Source of the DNA: Marinobacter sp. S6332
Lineage (GTDB): Bacteria > Pseudomonadota > Gammaproteobacteria > Pseudomonadales > Oleiphilaceae
NCBI RefSeq assembly: GCF_023016045.1
Contig: NZ_JALKAP010000007.1
Coordinates: 179,100-243,099, forward strand
Reading direction: 5' to 3'
Length of the DNA: 64,000 nt
In this document: piece after piece, positions 48,291 through 57,168 of the stretch
How the letters are laid out: the number at the start of each line of letters is the position of its first letter
Position numbering within the stretch: position 1 is the stretch's first letter
Translations under genes and position numbers: made by a program
Notes under the pieces: generated by a model
Seen by the model: only the letters and a program-made list of their open reading frames with translations
Told to the model about the DNA's origin: nothing
Database searches by the model: none

Positions 48291-48737
48291 ATGAAAGGCA
48301 TGGGGATGATGCCTGAAAATCGGAAGAAGCCGATGTCGGAAATCAACGTTGTTCCGTATATCGACGTGATGCTGGTACTGCTGATTATTTTTATGGTCAC
48401 CGCGCCTATGCTTACTCAGGGCGTGAAGGTGGACCTTCCTGAAACAGCATCTGACCCGATTCAGGCAGATAAAAATGTGGAATCCATCGTCGTATCGGTA
48501 GACTCCAACGGCGCCTATTACGTGGAAGTTGGGGATAAAGGCAGTGACCCCATGCCTCTGGCTGAGGTTCGTGCTCAGGTTGCAAAAATACTGTCCCAAA
48601 GATCATCCGGCGATATTTTGGTGCGTGGCGATGAGAATGTTGATTACGGCACTGTGGTTCGTTTGATGGCGGCTCTTCAGGGTGCAGGGGCAACCAGTAT
48701 TGGCCTGATTACCGATACGGCCCCGGACGAAACGTGA
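48291..48737 (+). CDS. tolR: Tol-Pal system protein TolR
   Basis: The 148-residue protein has a short N terminus, one membrane helix with the conserved aspartate D25 (INVVPYIDVMLVLLIIFMV) and a periplasmic domain ending VMAALQGAGATSIGLIT. It works with TolQ and TolA. A second ExbD/TolR-type gene lies at 14.1 kb. Position and similarity to TolR make the call firm. Confidence 0.96.
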   Translation: MKGMGMMPENRKKPMSEINVVPYIDVMLVLLIIFMVTAPMLTQGVKVDLPETASDPIQADKNVESIVVSVDSNGAYYVEVGDKGSDPMPLAEVRAQVAKILSQRSSGDILVRGDENVDYGTVVRLMAALQGAGATSIGLITDTAPDET

Positions 48738-48759
48738 TATCAGAGCAGGAAAAATTGTT

Positions 48760-49806
48760 GTGACAGGTCAGGAGCGGGAATATACCAGCACCGGAGTGCC
48801 GCCTTGGAAATCGCCCTTCGCGATTTCTGTGGCTTTGCACCTGCTCATTGCGGGCGTCGCTCTGGCAGGCTGGTCGTGGTCGTCTCCTGTCCACGAACCG
48901 CCCCCCAGCAGTATTTCTGCGCGCCTTATTACCCAGCAAAAACCGGAGCCGAGCCCGGTTGTTGATCCGGTAGATCAGCCGGATCAGGAGCAAGAGCGCA
49001 AAGAGCTGGAAAAACAGAAGCAGGCTGAAGCGCAAAAGCGTCAGAAAGAAAAGGAGGCTCGTAAGCTCGAGGATCAGAAAAAACGCGAAGAAGCCAAGCG
49101 CAAAGCTGAAGAGCAAGAGCGTAAGCGCGAGCAGGCCAAGGCAGAAGAGCTAAAAGAAAAAAAGGCGCGTGAAGCAGAAGAGGCTGCACGGCAGAAAGCA
49201 GAAGCGGAAGCAAAAGAGCGTGAGCGTCGCAAGGCAGAAGCGGAAGCTGAAAAGCAGCGCCAGCAAGAAGCCAAGCGTAAGGCGGAAGAAGAAAAACGCC
49301 GTCAGGAAGAGCAGCGTAAGCGCGAAGAAGCTGAACGTAAGAAGCAGGAAGAGCAGGCTCGTAAAGAAGCTGAGCGCAAGCGTATGGAGGCCGAGCGTCG
49401 GCTTCAAGAGCAGCAGCTTGAGGCTCAAGCAGAACAAGCTAGAAAAGCCCGTGCGGATGAAGAGCTACGTAGAGAGCGAGCGGCAGCGGCAAAAGCCCGC
49501 GAATCCCAGATGTTGTCTGAGAGCCAGAAATATCAGGCGCTGATTCGTGAAAGGCTTAGCCAAGCTTGGTACCCACCTTCTTCAGCGACAGAAGATATGA
49601 CGGCCCGCTTGCAGATCACCTTGCTTCCAACGGGCGAGTTGGCCAGTGTAAAACTGGTTGCCAGTAGCGGGAATACCGCGTTCGATAACTCGGCACTGAG
49701 CGCAGTCAGGTCGCTGAACAGGTACCCGGTACCCTCTGAGCGGGACACGTTTGAGACCTATTTCCGCCAGTTTACGATTGAATTCAATCCTCGAAGGTTG
49801 AGATAA
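48760..49806 (+). CDS. tolA: Tol-Pal system protein TolA
   Basis: The 348-residue protein has one N-terminal membrane helix (FAISVALHLLIAGVALAGWSW split at the start), a long charged coiled-coil domain of Lys, Glu, Ala, Arg and Gln (about residues 80-250) and a C-terminal TolA III/TonB-like domain (YQALIRERLSQAW to FTIEFNPR). It spans the periplasm between TolQR and Pal/TolB. The start is GTG after AGGA. The coiled-coil DNA looks repetitive only because of its codon make-up. Confidence 0.95.
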   Translation: MTGQEREYTSTGVPPWKSPFAISVALHLLIAGVALAGWSWSSPVHEPPPSSISARLITQQKPEPSPVVDPVDQPDQEQERKELEKQKQAEAQKRQKEKEARKLEDQKKREEAKRKAEEQERKREQAKAEELKEKKAREAEEAARQKAEAEAKERERRKAEAEAEKQRQQEAKRKAEEEKRRQEEQRKREEAERKKQEEQARKEAERKRMEAERRLQEQQLEAQAEQARKARADEELRRERAAAAKARESQMLSESQKYQALIRERLSQAWYPPSSATEDMTARLQITLLPTGELASVKLVASSGNTAFDNSALSAVRSLNRYPVPSERDTFETYFRQFTIEFNPRRLR

Positions 49807-49822
49807 GGATGCGGGTAACACC

Positions 49823-51136
49823 ATGAAGCAGAAAATGTCGTTCAGCTTAATGAAAGCTACTCTTGCAGCGGTCGCCTTGATGTTTGCAGCGGTTACCAGC
49901 GCTCAGGCCGAACTGCTGATTCGTATTACCGAAGGGGCAGACTCCGCAATTCCTGTTTCTGTGGTGCCGTTTGCAGAAAACGGCAGCATGCCTGCAGGAG
50001 ACAAACTGAGCAGCATTGTACAGGCAGATTTGGCACTGAGCGGTGAGTTCCGCCCCTTGCCTCCCGAGAAAATGCTAAGCCTTCCTTCAAAGCGCTCTGA
50101 TGTGTATTTCCGAGACTGGCGCATGCTTGGCCAGCGTTATGTTTTGGTGGGCGAGTTAACCCGCAACGGCGACAGAGTGCAGGCTCGTTATGAGCTATTT
50201 GATGTCAATCGTGAAGAGCGAATTCTTGGTGAAACTGCTGCCGCACCAGCCTCGAATATTCGCTCTTTGGCACATCACGTAAGCGATAAAGTCTATGAGG
50301 CGATTACCGGCGTTCCCGGCGCTTTTTCTACCAAATTGGCTTATGTAACGCTTCAGAGAGCAAATGGAAAAGCGCTTTACCGGTTGCAGGTAAGCGACAT
50401 TGATGGCAAGCGTGCGGGAATTCGCTTGGAAAGCAAAGAGCCTATTTTGTCCCCCGCGTGGTCACCGGATGGCAAAAAGCTGGCTTATGTGTCGTTTGAA
50501 ACGGGTAAGCCAGCGATTTTCGTCCACCAGCTTAGCTCGGGCGAGCGCACGAAAGTTGCGGACTTCCCCGGTTTGAACTCGGCACCTAACTGGTCTGCCG
50601 ATGGGCAATCACTACTAATGACCTTGTCCAAAGATGGCAATGCCGAGATTTATCAGATGAACCTGCAGTCCCGCAAGGTTACCAAGCTCACGAACCACTG
50701 GGCGATAGATACCGAGGCCGCTTGGGACAGTTCGGGCAAGGGTATCTTCTTTACGTCGGATCGTTCAGGCGGGCCACAAATTTATTACATGGAAAAGCCG
50801 GGCGCCGAGCCGCGGCGCTTAACTTTCGGCAGTCGCTATAATGCTCGCCCTCGCCCCGACAGCACCGGAAAATATGTGTATTACGTTCATCAGCGCGATA
50901 GGGCGTTCACTATTGCCCGTACAAACCTCGAAAGCGGTGAGGAAACAGTGCTCACGCGCACAGAATCCGATGAGTCTCCCAGTGTGTCGCCTAACGGCCG
51001 AATGCTGATATACGCTACTAAACAGAGCGGTGAAAGCATACTGACTGTTATCTCCGCAGACGGTGGTGCGGCGTATAGCCTTCCTGCATCGGAAGGCGAC
51101 GTTCGTGACCCGGCCTGGGGACCAATTGTTCGGTAG
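49823..51136 (+). CDS. tolB: Tol-Pal system protein TolB
   Basis: The 437-residue periplasmic protein starts with a signal peptide ending VTSAQAE, then the TolB N-terminal alpha/beta domain, then a six-bladed beta-propeller with repeated SPAWSPDGKKLAYVSF, SAPNWSADGQSLLMT and SPSVSPNGRMLIYATK blades. It binds Pal and TolA. Length matches the family. Confidence 0.97.
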   Translation: MKQKMSFSLMKATLAAVALMFAAVTSAQAELLIRITEGADSAIPVSVVPFAENGSMPAGDKLSSIVQADLALSGEFRPLPPEKMLSLPSKRSDVYFRDWRMLGQRYVLVGELTRNGDRVQARYELFDVNREERILGETAAAPASNIRSLAHHVSDKVYEAITGVPGAFSTKLAYVTLQRANGKALYRLQVSDIDGKRAGIRLESKEPILSPAWSPDGKKLAYVSFETGKPAIFVHQLSSGERTKVADFPGLNSAPNWSADGQSLLMTLSKDGNAEIYQMNLQSRKVTKLTNHWAIDTEAAWDSSGKGIFFTSDRSGGPQIYYMEKPGAEPRRLTFGSRYNARPRPDSTGKYVYYVHQRDRAFTIARTNLESGEETVLTRTESDESPSVSPNGRMLIYATKQSGESILTVISADGGAAYSLPASEGDVRDPAWGPIVR

Positions 51137-51204
51137 CCGGTGGGTGTGAGAGCACCTGTCGGAAACGGCAAGAATTTACGTCAACCAACGAAAAGGAATG
51201 AAAT

Positions 51205-51774
51205 ATGAAATTGTCAGCTCAAGCCAAAGTAATTGCACTGTTGTTTTCAGTAGGTCTGGTCGCCGGTTGTAGTACAACTGGTGAGAACATGGAAGATGGC
51301 GGTTATGGCTCCGATGTTGAGCCTATTGATCAAGATGGTGGTTCTACCGTGTATGGCGGTGGCGATCAGGGTGGTATTTCTTCGTCCTCGATGACCGAAG
51401 AAGAGCGAATGGAAATCCAGAAGCAAACCGAACAGCAAGCCCTACGCGAAGTGACGACTTTCTATTTTGATTTCGATACGTCTGAAATTAAGCCGGAAGC
51501 CCGCGACGTGCTCATGGCACACGCCCGCTATTTGTCCAACAACCCGGGTCAGAAGGTGCGCCTTGAGGGTCACGGTGACGAGCGTGGCTCCAAGGAATAC
51601 AACTTGGCACTTGGTGAGCGTCGTGCCAATGCGGTTCAGCGCTTCCTAATTGTGAATGGTGCTTCACGGGGCCAAATGGAAACCGTAAGCTATGGTGAAG
51701 AGAAGCCGGCGGTAATGGGCTCGTCAGAGAGTGCATGGGCACAGAATCGCCGTGTGGAGCTCGTTTTCGAGTAA
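51205..51774 (+). CDS. pal: Peptidoglycan-associated lipoprotein Pal
   Basis: The 189-residue lipoprotein has a signal ending LVAGC (C22), a flexible acidic linker, and the OmpA-like domain with FYFDFDTSEIKPEA and LEGHGDERGSKEYNLALGER, which binds meso-diaminopimelate in peptidoglycan. It anchors the outer membrane and is pulled by TolA/TolB. It lies 68 bp after tolB. Confidence 0.97.
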   Translation: MKLSAQAKVIALLFSVGLVAGCSTTGENMEDGGYGSDVEPIDQDGGSTVYGGGDQGGISSSSMTEEERMEIQKQTEQQALREVTTFYFDFDTSEIKPEARDVLMAHARYLSNNPGQKVRLEGHGDERGSKEYNLALGERRANAVQRFLIVNGASRGQMETVSYGEEKPAVMGSSESAWAQNRRVELVFE

Positions 51775-51801
51775 ACGCACATACAACATCAGGTTAAGCC
51801 C

Positions 51802-52566
51802 ATGAGAAAACAGCTCATGGCGGCAGTGATGTTTCCGCTTGCCCTCGGGCAGGCGGGGACGGCGCTGGCGCAATCATCTACGCCCGCTTTCCAAAGTAAT
51901 GCCTCAGAAGCCCAACGTAAGGCCAACACGAATCAGGCTACGTCTGAGCTCTTCTATATGATCCAGCAATTGCAGGGCGAGGTCCGCAGGCTACAGGGAG
52001 AGTCGGAAGAGCAGAGACACCTAATTAAGCGGTTGCAAGATCAGGGTCGAGATCGCTATATCGACTTGGATCAGCGCATTCTCGATTTATCAGAGAAAGT
52101 GTCTGCGCAACCACAGGCTGCCGGACCATCAGGAGGAGATGCTGGCACCAGTAAGCGTGCTACAGAAATGCGTGAATATCGCCAGCCCGATGCTGAAGAG
52201 CGTAAGGCATACAAGGTTATCCAAGACCTTATCCATGGCCAAAAGAAGTACGACGAAGCGATCAGCCGCCTCTATGAGTTTTTAGATAAGTATCCTGAAG
52301 GGGATCTGACGGTGAACGCCTACTATTGGCTTGGTGAGGTTTATCTTGTGAAGCCACAACTGGAGCAGGCGCGCCAAGCTTTCTCCATTGTAGCAACGCG
52401 TTATGGGGATCATCGTAAAGCGCCAGATGCCGGTTATAAATTGGGCGTCGCGCTTGATCGCCTTGATAAGCAAACCGAAGCTCGTCGGCAAATGGAGCAG
52501 GTTGTGAGTGACTACCCTGAGAGTTCTGCAGCCGGGCTCGCCCGGAAATATTTGAACTCTAATTAG
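51802..52566 (+). CDS. cpoB: Cell division coordinator CpoB (YbgF)
   Basis: The 254-residue periplasmic protein has a signal peptide (ending GTALAQSS), an N-terminal coiled coil (about 45-100, LFYMIQQLQGEVRRLQGESE) and C-terminal TPR repeats (YDEAISRLYEFLDKYPEGDL, YYWLGEVYLVKPQLEQARQAF). CpoB links Tol energy to PBP1B at the septum. It is the last gene of the operon; no strong terminator is seen before the tRNA promoter. Confidence 0.95.
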   Translation: MRKQLMAAVMFPLALGQAGTALAQSSTPAFQSNASEAQRKANTNQATSELFYMIQQLQGEVRRLQGESEEQRHLIKRLQDQGRDRYIDLDQRILDLSEKVSAQPQAAGPSGGDAGTSKRATEMREYRQPDAEERKAYKVIQDLIHGQKKYDEAISRLYEFLDKYPEGDLTVNAYYWLGEVYLVKPQLEQARQAFSIVATRYGDHRKAPDAGYKLGVALDRLDKQTEARRQMEQVVSDYPESSAAGLARKYLNSN

Positions 52567-52616
52567 GGCGGAAACACGGCGATTCGTAAAAATATTAAAA
52601 ACATGGCGAGAAAGGG

Positions 52617-52644
52617 TTGATCGTCAGGGAAAAATCATTACTAT
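52617..52644 (+). promoter_or_regulatory. Promoter of the tRNA-Lys pair
   Basis: TTGATC (52617-52622) and TACTAT (52639-52644) are 16 bp apart, followed by a GC-rich stretch (GCGCCTCG) before the tRNA. A GC-rich discriminator is typical of stringently controlled stable-RNA promoters. Confidence 0.55.
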
Positions 52645-52657
52645 ATGCGCCTCGCTT

Positions 52658-52733
52658 GGGTCGTTAGCTCAGTTGGTAGAGCAGTTGGCTTTTAACCAAT
52701 TGGTCGATGGTTCGAATCCATCACGACCCACCA
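52658..52733 (+). tRNA. tRNA-Lys (UUU)
   Basis: The 76-nt cloverleaf has a 7-bp acceptor (GGGTCGT / ACGACCC), D arm with AGCTCAGTTGGTAGAGC, anticodon loop CTTTTAA with anticodon TTT, T arm GGTTCGAATCC and an encoded CCA end. It is identical to the copy at 52807. Confidence 0.98.
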
Positions 52734-52806
52734 TATTCGATATTTCGGGGCAGTTGCTGAGCCGCTCCGGAATCGATCAGGGTCCAAGCACTGATCACAA
52801 GTTTTT

Positions 52807-52882
52807 GGGTCGTTAGCTCAGTTGGTAGAGCAGTTGGCTTTTAACCAATTGGTCGATGGTTCGAATCCATCACGACCCACCA
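52807..52882 (+). tRNA. tRNA-Lys (UUU), second identical copy
   Basis: All 76 nt are the same as the first copy, 73 bp downstream of it, with encoded CCA. The flanks differ, so this is a tandem gene pair kept identical. The two probably share one transcript ending at 52953. Confidence 0.98.
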
Positions 52883-52921
52883 TTATTAGTTTTTGAAGGT
52901 CTGTAATTAGAGTTAAAGCTT

Positions 52922-52953
52922 AAGGGGCTGCAGAGATGCAGTCCTTTTTTTTT
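52922..52953 (+). terminator. Terminator of the tRNA-Lys transcript
   Basis: AAGGGGCTGCA pairs with TGCAGTCCTT (one G-T wobble) around a GAGA loop, followed by a run of nine T. Confidence 0.85.
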
Positions 52954-53031
52954 GGTTGGCGGTTTTGCTCCAGATAAAAACAGTTTCCCCGAGTCTCGGT
53001 ATAGTCCGTAAAGCGCTATTGGTGTTTGAAA

Positions 53032-53040
53032 TGGTATACT
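53032..53040 (+). promoter_or_regulatory. Possible extended -10 promoter of nadA
   Basis: TGGTATACT contains a TGn extension and TATACT (5 of 6). No clear -35 is present, which suits an extended -10 promoter. Transcription would start near 53047, about 85 nt before nadA. Confidence 0.4.
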
Positions 53041-53077
53041 CGAGCACAGAATGTAATCGGCGGACAATAACTTGAGC

Positions 53078-53103
53078 CTAGTAATTGCTAGTAAATACTA
53101 GTA
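53078..53103. repeat. Three CTAGTA hexamers at 10-bp spacing before nadA
   Basis: CTAGTA occurs at 53078-53083, 53088-53093 and 53098-53103, exactly one helical turn apart; the third is part of the palindrome TACTAGTA (53096-53103). They lie between the predicted nadA start point and its ATG, where a bound protein could block transcription. Confidence 0.55.
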
Positions 53104-53130
53104 GTTGAGAGAAATTGAGAGTATCCGTAC

Positions 53131-54192
53131 ATGACTAAAGCTGAAGACCGAATCCTTGTTCAGGAACATCTGGCTCACGCAGCGGAGCCCAAGCCACTCA
53201 GTGCAGACGAGAAGGCGCGGCTCGAAAGCCGTATCAAGGCTGTCCTCAAGGAAAAAGACGCTGTACTTGTGGCGCATTACTACACAGACCCAGACATCCA
53301 GCGTCTTGCGGAAGAGACCGGAGGCTGCGTGGCAGACTCGCTCGAAATGGCGCGCTTCGGGAACCAACACCCCGCCTCAACGGTTGTTGTGGCTGGAGTT
53401 CGGTTTATGGGTGAAACCGCGAAGATTCTGAATCCGGAAAAACGCGTTTTGATGCCAACGCTGGAGGCTACCTGCTCTTTGGATGTGGGTTGCCCTGCAG
53501 ATGAGTTTAAAGCCTTCTGCGATGAGCACAGTGATCGTACCGTGGTGGTGTATGCAAACACGTCTGCCGCTGTAAAAGCGCGTGCGGATTGGGTTGTAAC
53601 GTCTAGTTGCGCTCAGGCAATCGTAGAAGATCTAGACGCGCGAGGGGAGAAGATCCTGTGGGCGCCGGATAAGCATCTTGGCCATTACGTTCAGAAAACC
53701 ACTGGGGCCGACATGTTGCTATGGGATGGTTCTTGCATTGTGCATGAAGAATTTAAGCATCGTGGTCTGGAAGATCTTAAAGCCCTTTATCCAAATGCCG
53801 CCATTCTGGTTCATCCGGAATCTCCCGATGCTGTCGTAGAATTGGCGGATGTTGTCGGTTCTACCTCCCAGTTGATTAACGCAGTGCAAACATTGCCGAA
53901 TCAGGAATTCATTGTCGCGACGGATAACGGCATTTTTTACAAAATGCAGCAACTGGCACCCAATAAAACGCTTATTGAGGCGCCGACAGCCGGTAACGGC
54001 GCTACGTGCCGTAGTTGTGCGCAATGCCCGTGGATGGCAATGAACGGTCTGGAAAACCTTCTGCGTGTTATTGAAGAGGGGGATCAAGAGGTGTTTGTGG
54101 ACCCCGAAACCCGTGAGGGTGCTCTCAGGCCTTTGCGGCGTATGTTGGACTTCACCGCAGGAATGAACCTGAAAGCAGCAGGCAACGCCTGA
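53131..54192 (+). CDS. nadA: Quinolinate synthase
   Basis: The 353-residue iron-sulfur enzyme condenses iminoaspartate with dihydroxyacetone phosphate in NAD synthesis. Conserved parts include [30 protein letters not shown] split around the first cysteine, [17 protein letters not shown], and the C-terminal cysteines in [13 protein letters not shown]. Length is that of the E. coli type. It is convergent with bepA, with only 2 bp between the stop codons. Confidence 0.97.
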   Translation: MTKAEDRILVQEHLAHAAEPKPLSADEKARLESRIKAVLKEKDAVLVAHYYTDPDIQRLAEETGGCVADSLEMARFGNQHPASTVVVAGVRFMGETAKILNPEKRVLMPTLEATCSLDVGCPADEFKAFCDEHSDRTVVVYANTSAAVKARADWVVTSSCAQAIVEDLDARGEKILWAPDKHLGHYVQKTTGADMLLWDGSCIVHEEFKHRGLEDLKALYPNAAILVHPESPDAVVELADVVGSTSQLINAVQTLPNQEFIVATDNGIFYKMQQLAPNKTLIEAPTAGNGATCRSCAQCPWMAMNGLENLLRVIEEGDQEVFVDPETREGALRPLRRMLDFTAGMNLKAAGNA

Positions 54193-54194
54193 CT

Positions 54195-55670
54195 CTAGTT
54201 GTTTCTGCGCGCTTGTAGGCGGCTGGTGATTTCGCTCAGCCGCTCACTTACCACCTGCCGCTGGGCAGACCCCGCGGGCAGTTTCTCCTGAGCTTGCCGA
54301 AGCTGTCTCTGGGCAGACTCTAAATTCCCCATCAGTGCATCGTACTCTGCCCGAGCGCGATGAACGCCCACTATGTTTCTGGCCATACCTTCGGCCTCTG
54401 CAAGTCGCAGCCATAGATATTCCTGTTGCGGCATCCTACGTGTTAGTTGATTGAGGTACTCGGCTGCCTGAGTGCCGTTACCTGCAGCGATTTCCACGTC
54501 AGCAAGGGTTGAGGTTATGGGATAGTTGCCCGGGTTTCGGCTCAAAGCATCTCTAAGTATGGAGCGCGCGTCCTCCAGCCTGTTCTGCTGAATCCTAATC
54601 TCAGCCAGCGTTACCTGAAGAGTAATCCGCCCGGGATTGCTTGCTAGTAGCTCGCTGATAATGTCGGCCGCTTGTTCGAACTGCTTATTGTTCAGGTAGG
54701 CGAAAGCCAATCCGTAACGAATGGCTTCATTGCTTTGAGCATCGGGTTTATTCAGATAACCTTCGAATGTATCCACGGCAATTTCTGGTGACGCTGCGTA
54801 ATGCACTTGCAACCGGCTGCGGATTAGGTGGTACTCCTGACCGTCCCGGATGGTTTTCGCTGGGTACTGCTCTGCTCGATTGCGGGTGTCGGCTACACGG
54901 CTTTGGGTCAGTGGGTGTGTCGATAGGTACTCGGGTACGTTGTTTCCCTGTAGCCGGTTCTGGCGCATCATAATCTCGAACATTTCGGGCATGCCGCGTG
55001 GGTCCATGCCAGCGGTCGCCAGAATGTCCAGCCCCACCCGGTCTGCTTCTTGCTCGTGGGAGCGGCTGTAGGCCAGCATATTCTGTATCGCCAGCGCCTG
55101 AGTGCCGGCAATGGCGGCAATGCCGATGTCTGACTGGGTTACCGCAGACAGCACAATGCCTGCAATCATTCCGGCAAGAGTCAAAGGTGCACTGTTTTCC
55201 TGTTGTTCTAGGCGCCGCGCAAAGTGCCGTTGGCTGAGGTGGGCGAGCTCGTGGGCAAGCACAGATGCAAATTGCTGCTCCGTGGCTGCATTCAGAAACA
55301 GCCCCCCGTTTATGCCTACGATCCCTCCCGGTACAGCGAAAGCATTGAGGGCAGGGCTGTCTATAAGTGCAAGGGTTATGTCGCGATTTTCCAGCGGTGC
55401 GGAAGGCACAAGCCGATATATAATAGCGCTGAGATAATCGTAAACCAGTGGGTCTGTGATGCGCGGTGCGGACCGGCGAATCGAAACCATAACCTGCTGC
55501 CCAATGTCACTTTCCTTTTGTCCAGAAATAAGCCCGCCTCCGGTTCCGCCAATATTTGGCAGGTTGGCGTCTTGCGCTCGTGGCGCTGAGCTTAATGCCA
55601 GCGAAAAAGCCAGAGCAAAAGCCAGAGAGAGAGTTCGGTAACAGCGAAATCTAGTCAGAACGTGATTCAT
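54195..55670 (-). CDS. bepA: M48 periplasmic metalloprotease with TPR repeats, BepA
   Basis: The 491-residue protein has a signal peptide (ending SAPRAQD), a zinc protease domain with HELAH in LAHELAHLSQRHFAR and the third ligand in SRSHEQEADRVGLDI, and a C-terminal TPR region (ARSILRDALSRNPGNYPITS and others). BepA helps assemble or degrade outer-membrane proteins such as LptD and contacts the BAM complex. bamC lies 3 kb away. Length equals that of E. coli BepA. Confidence 0.94.
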   Translation of the reverse strand: MNHVLTRFRCYRTLSLAFALAFSLALSSAPRAQDANLPNIGGTGGGLISGQKESDIGQQVMVSIRRSAPRITDPLVYDYLSAIIYRLVPSAPLENRDITLALIDSPALNAFAVPGGIVGINGGLFLNAATEQQFASVLAHELAHLSQRHFARRLEQQENSAPLTLAGMIAGIVLSAVTQSDIGIAAIAGTQALAIQNMLAYSRSHEQEADRVGLDILATAGMDPRGMPEMFEIMMRQNRLQGNNVPEYLSTHPLTQSRVADTRNRAEQYPAKTIRDGQEYHLIRSRLQVHYAASPEIAVDTFEGYLNKPDAQSNEAIRYGLAFAYLNNKQFEQAADIISELLASNPGRITLQVTLAEIRIQQNRLEDARSILRDALSRNPGNYPITSTLADVEIAAGNGTQAAEYLNQLTRRMPQQEYLWLRLAEAEGMARNIVGVHRARAEYDALMGNLESAQRQLRQAQEKLPAGSAQRQVVSERLSEITSRLQARRNN

Positions 55671-55759
55671 GTAGTGCGCAAAGCTCCTGATTCGAACTGC
55701 TACTGTGACAACAAATGTTGCGAGAAAGTCCTGAACCGCTCATTAACAGTTATTGTGAT

Positions 55760-55774
55760 GCAATACAGTATTGC
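55760..55774. promoter_or_regulatory. Palindrome between bepA and tusA
   Basis: GCAATACAGTATTGC has perfect 7-bp arms around a single central base. It lies in the middle of the 159-bp divergent region, 86 bp from the bepA start and 56 bp from the tusA start, next to a CATAAT box at 55781. Operator function is a guess. Confidence 0.4.
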
Positions 55775-55829
55775 TGGGGGCATAATGCCGCCTTGCGAAT
55801 TTGATGTCTTGTGATGGTGCACCTTCTTT

Positions 55830-56057
55830 ATGGCTGATCGTACACTGGACGCATCTGGGCTTCGTTGCCCAATGCCCCTACTGAAAACCAAGCTCGAGCT
55901 TAACGGCATGTCACCCGGTGAAAAGCTTGAGGTGATTGCCACGGATGCGGGCTCCGCTCGCGATATCCCGGCCTTTTTGGAGTTGTCCCGCCACCGCTTG
56001 GTGAACTCCGTAGAAACTGATGGCCACTTTCGGTTTGTGATAGAGTGCGGCGGTTAA
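55830..56057 (+). CDS. tusA: TusA-family sulfurtransferase
   Basis: The 75-residue protein has the TusA/SirA fold signature LDASGLRCPMPLLKTKLEL with the sulfur-carrying C13, then GEKLEVIATDAGSARDIPAF. TusA-type proteins carry sulfur for tRNA thiolation and other uses. The gene is 13 bp before the PerM-like transporter, and such pairs with bepA are common in pseudomonad-like genomes. It may be a TusA paralogue rather than the tRNA-thiolation TusA itself. Confidence 0.9.
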   Translation: MADRTLDASGLRCPMPLLKTKLELNGMSPGEKLEVIATDAGSARDIPAFLELSRHRLVNSVETDGHFRFVIECGG

Positions 56058-56070
56058 TTCTCCGGAGTCC

Positions 56071-57153
56071 TTGATGTTCAGAATTTTACGCGGTCTTGCG
56101 CACAAATACTTTTCAGATGAAGAAGCCGTCATTCTTTTCTTGATTCTGGTGACGAGCACTGTTTTTATCATCTGGTTCGGTGCCATGTTGGCGCCCGCTA
56201 TCGCGTCGCTTATTGTCGCATTTATTCTCCAAGGATTGGTTACTCGCCTCAATGCCCTTGGTGTTCCCGAAGGCTTTGCCATTGTCGGTGTGTTTTTGGT
56301 GTTCCTCGGCGTGCTGGTGGGGTTTATTTTCGTTCTTCTGCCGCTCATCTGGACTCAGGTCAGCACCCTTGCAGGCGAGGCGCCCCGAATCATTGGCCAG
56401 TTGCAGTCTTATCTTGAACTGTTGCCAGAAGAATACCCTCATATTATTTCGGCTGAGTCGGTGCGCAGCCTTTATCAGCAAGTGAATACAGAAGTAGGGC
56501 ACATGACTCAGTGGCTCGTATCCTTCTCTTTGTCGAGTATTCCAGACCTTGTCGCTTTGCTTATCTATATGGTGCTGGTGCCAATCCTTGTATTCTTTTT
56601 CCTGAAAGATCGTGAGGTCTTGCTTGGTTCCATCTCCAGATTATTGCCGCCCCAGCGCCCGATGATGCTGCAAATCTGGCATGAGGTGAATCTACAGTGC
56701 GCGAACTATGTTCGCGGGAAGGCGGTTGAAATCCTGATAGTGGGCGGAGCCACCTATGTTGCCTTCAAGCTTTTGGGTGTGCCCTATGCCGCGTTGCTAT
56801 CGCTTCTCGTAGGCCTGAGTGTGGTCATTCCGTACATTGGCGCAGCAGTGGTGACGATTCCGGTGGCCGTAATTGCGCTTTTCGCCTTCGGGTGGGGTAG
56901 CCACTTTATCTGGGTGATGGTGATATACGGTGTTATTCAGGCGCTGGATGGCAACGTGCTCGTTCCTGTGCTGTTTTCAGAGGTGAACAACCTGCATCCC
57001 GTTGCGATCATCATTTCGGTGCTGTTCTTTGGTGGTATTTGGGGCTTGTGGGGCGTTTTCTTTGCCATTCCGCTGGCTACCATGTTGAAGGCTGTGTTCT
57101 TCGCCTGGCCGGTGAAGGAGTCGGCTTCCCCCACCGCGCCAGATCAAGGGTAA
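56071..57153 (+). CDS. AI-2E family transporter (PerM-like)
   Basis: The 360-residue polytopic protein shows the AI-2E/PerM pattern: two early helices, a soluble stretch around residues 95-155, and later helices with VPILVFFFLKDRE, GLSVVIPYIGAAVVTIPV and a C-terminal FFGGIWGLWGVFFAIPLATM. Members export autoinducer-2 in a few cases, and others act as ion antiporters or permeases; the substrate here is unknown. It is convergent with bcp (15-bp gap). Confidence 0.9.
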   Translation: MMFRILRGLAHKYFSDEEAVILFLILVTSTVFIIWFGAMLAPAIASLIVAFILQGLVTRLNALGVPEGFAIVGVFLVFLGVLVGFIFVLLPLIWTQVSTLAGEAPRIIGQLQSYLELLPEEYPHIISAESVRSLYQQVNTEVGHMTQWLVSFSLSSIPDLVALLIYMVLVPILVFFFLKDREVLLGSISRLLPPQRPMMLQIWHEVNLQCANYVRGKAVEILIVGGATYVAFKLLGVPYAALLSLLVGLSVVIPYIGAAVVTIPVAVIALFAFGWGSHFIWVMVIYGVIQALDGNVLVPVLFSEVNNLHPVAIIISVLFFGGIWGLWGVFFAIPLATMLKAVFFAWPVKESASPTAPDQG

Positions 57154-57168
57154 CTGCGCTACTTTGCT

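Noticed and set aside
48999..49500. Repetitive DNA in tolA as a tandem repeat, with Leu/Phe-rich antisense frames
   Set aside because: It is explained by the Lys/Glu/Ala/Arg coiled coil of TolA; the antisense frames are mirror artefacts.
52658..52882. tRNA-Lys duplication as an attachment-site scar of an integrated element
   Set aside because: Both copies are full length with CCA, only 73 bp lie between them, and there is no integrase or foreign cargo.
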